64,000 nt of DNA from assembly GCF_001751365.1 (NCBI RefSeq), contig NZ_LJGT01000040.1:410779-474778 (forward strand). The letters run 5' to 3'. This document shows positions 63,978 through 64,000 of this stretch, in pieces. Numbering within the stretch: position 1 is the first letter of the stretch; each line of letters opens with the position of its first letter. The notes below the pieces were generated by a model that saw only the letters and a list, made by a program, of their open reading frames with translations, made no database searches and had not been told where the DNA came from. Source of the DNA: Streptomyces abyssalis. GTDB lineage: Bacteria; Actinomycetota; Actinomycetes; Streptomycetales; Streptomycetaceae. Position numbers and translations under genes: made by a program.

Positions 63978-64000
63978 GGGGCGGGGGCTCCGCCACCCGC

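Overview
The window is chromosomal DNA of a Streptomyces or a very close relative. Coding sequence is very G+C-rich with G or C at nearly every third codon position, GTG starts are common, and several genes have a -10 box only 6-8 nt before the start codon (leaderless pattern). The core gene order (valS, folC, ndk, mreBCD, pbp2, rodA, radical SAM pair, rne, rplU, rpmA, obg, proB, proA, spore-wall membrane proteins, nadD, LCP protein, rsfS) is, from memory, the one found around SCO2615-SCO2577 of S. coelicolor.

Layout. 1-22.1 kb is conserved core: the valS 3' end, folate synthesis, ndk, the mre/pbp2/rodA wall-elongation operon, a B12-radical SAM protein with its downstream partner, a very large RNase E/G, L21/L27 and Obg. 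22.3-44.8 kb is accessory. It opens with a GNAT gene and a frameshifted IS5-type transposase fragment, followed by DinB, a short nucleotidyltransferase, and a run of RHH/HicB-like regulator, DUF4097, DrrA/DrrB ABC exporter, P450 and ferredoxin. Next come a FadR-type regulator with L-lactate permease and lutABC, an erythromycin-esterase-like enzyme, an abaA-like trio (ATP-binding, XRE, DUF397), DUF1206, a DHFR-like protein, an S41 peptidase, and a PfpI/LysR divergent pair.

44.9-49.3 kb returns to core with a membrane-bound CDP-glycerol glycerophosphotransferase, proB and a small conserved protein. 49.4-54.4 kb is a second accessory block (TetR, SDR, SnoaL-like, two-component system, YceI). It separates proB from proA. 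54.5-64 kb is core again: proA, two related SCO2584/SCO2583-type membrane proteins, an M48 protease, a 53-residue membrane protein, nadD, an atypical LytR-CpsA-Psr protein, rsfS, a histidine phosphatase and tRNA-Ala(GGC).

How the genes work together. Much of the core serves the cell envelope: MreBCD, PBP2 and RodA build peptidoglycan, the glycerophosphotransferase and LCP protein handle wall glycopolymers, and the SCO2584-type protein belongs to a family named for spore-wall synthesis. A second theme is ribosome and RNA biology (valS, rne, rplU, rpmA, obg, rsfS). The lactate block looks self-contained, with regulator, operators, permease and oxidation complex together. No CRISPR array, rRNA operon, prophage or PKS/NRPS cluster is visible.
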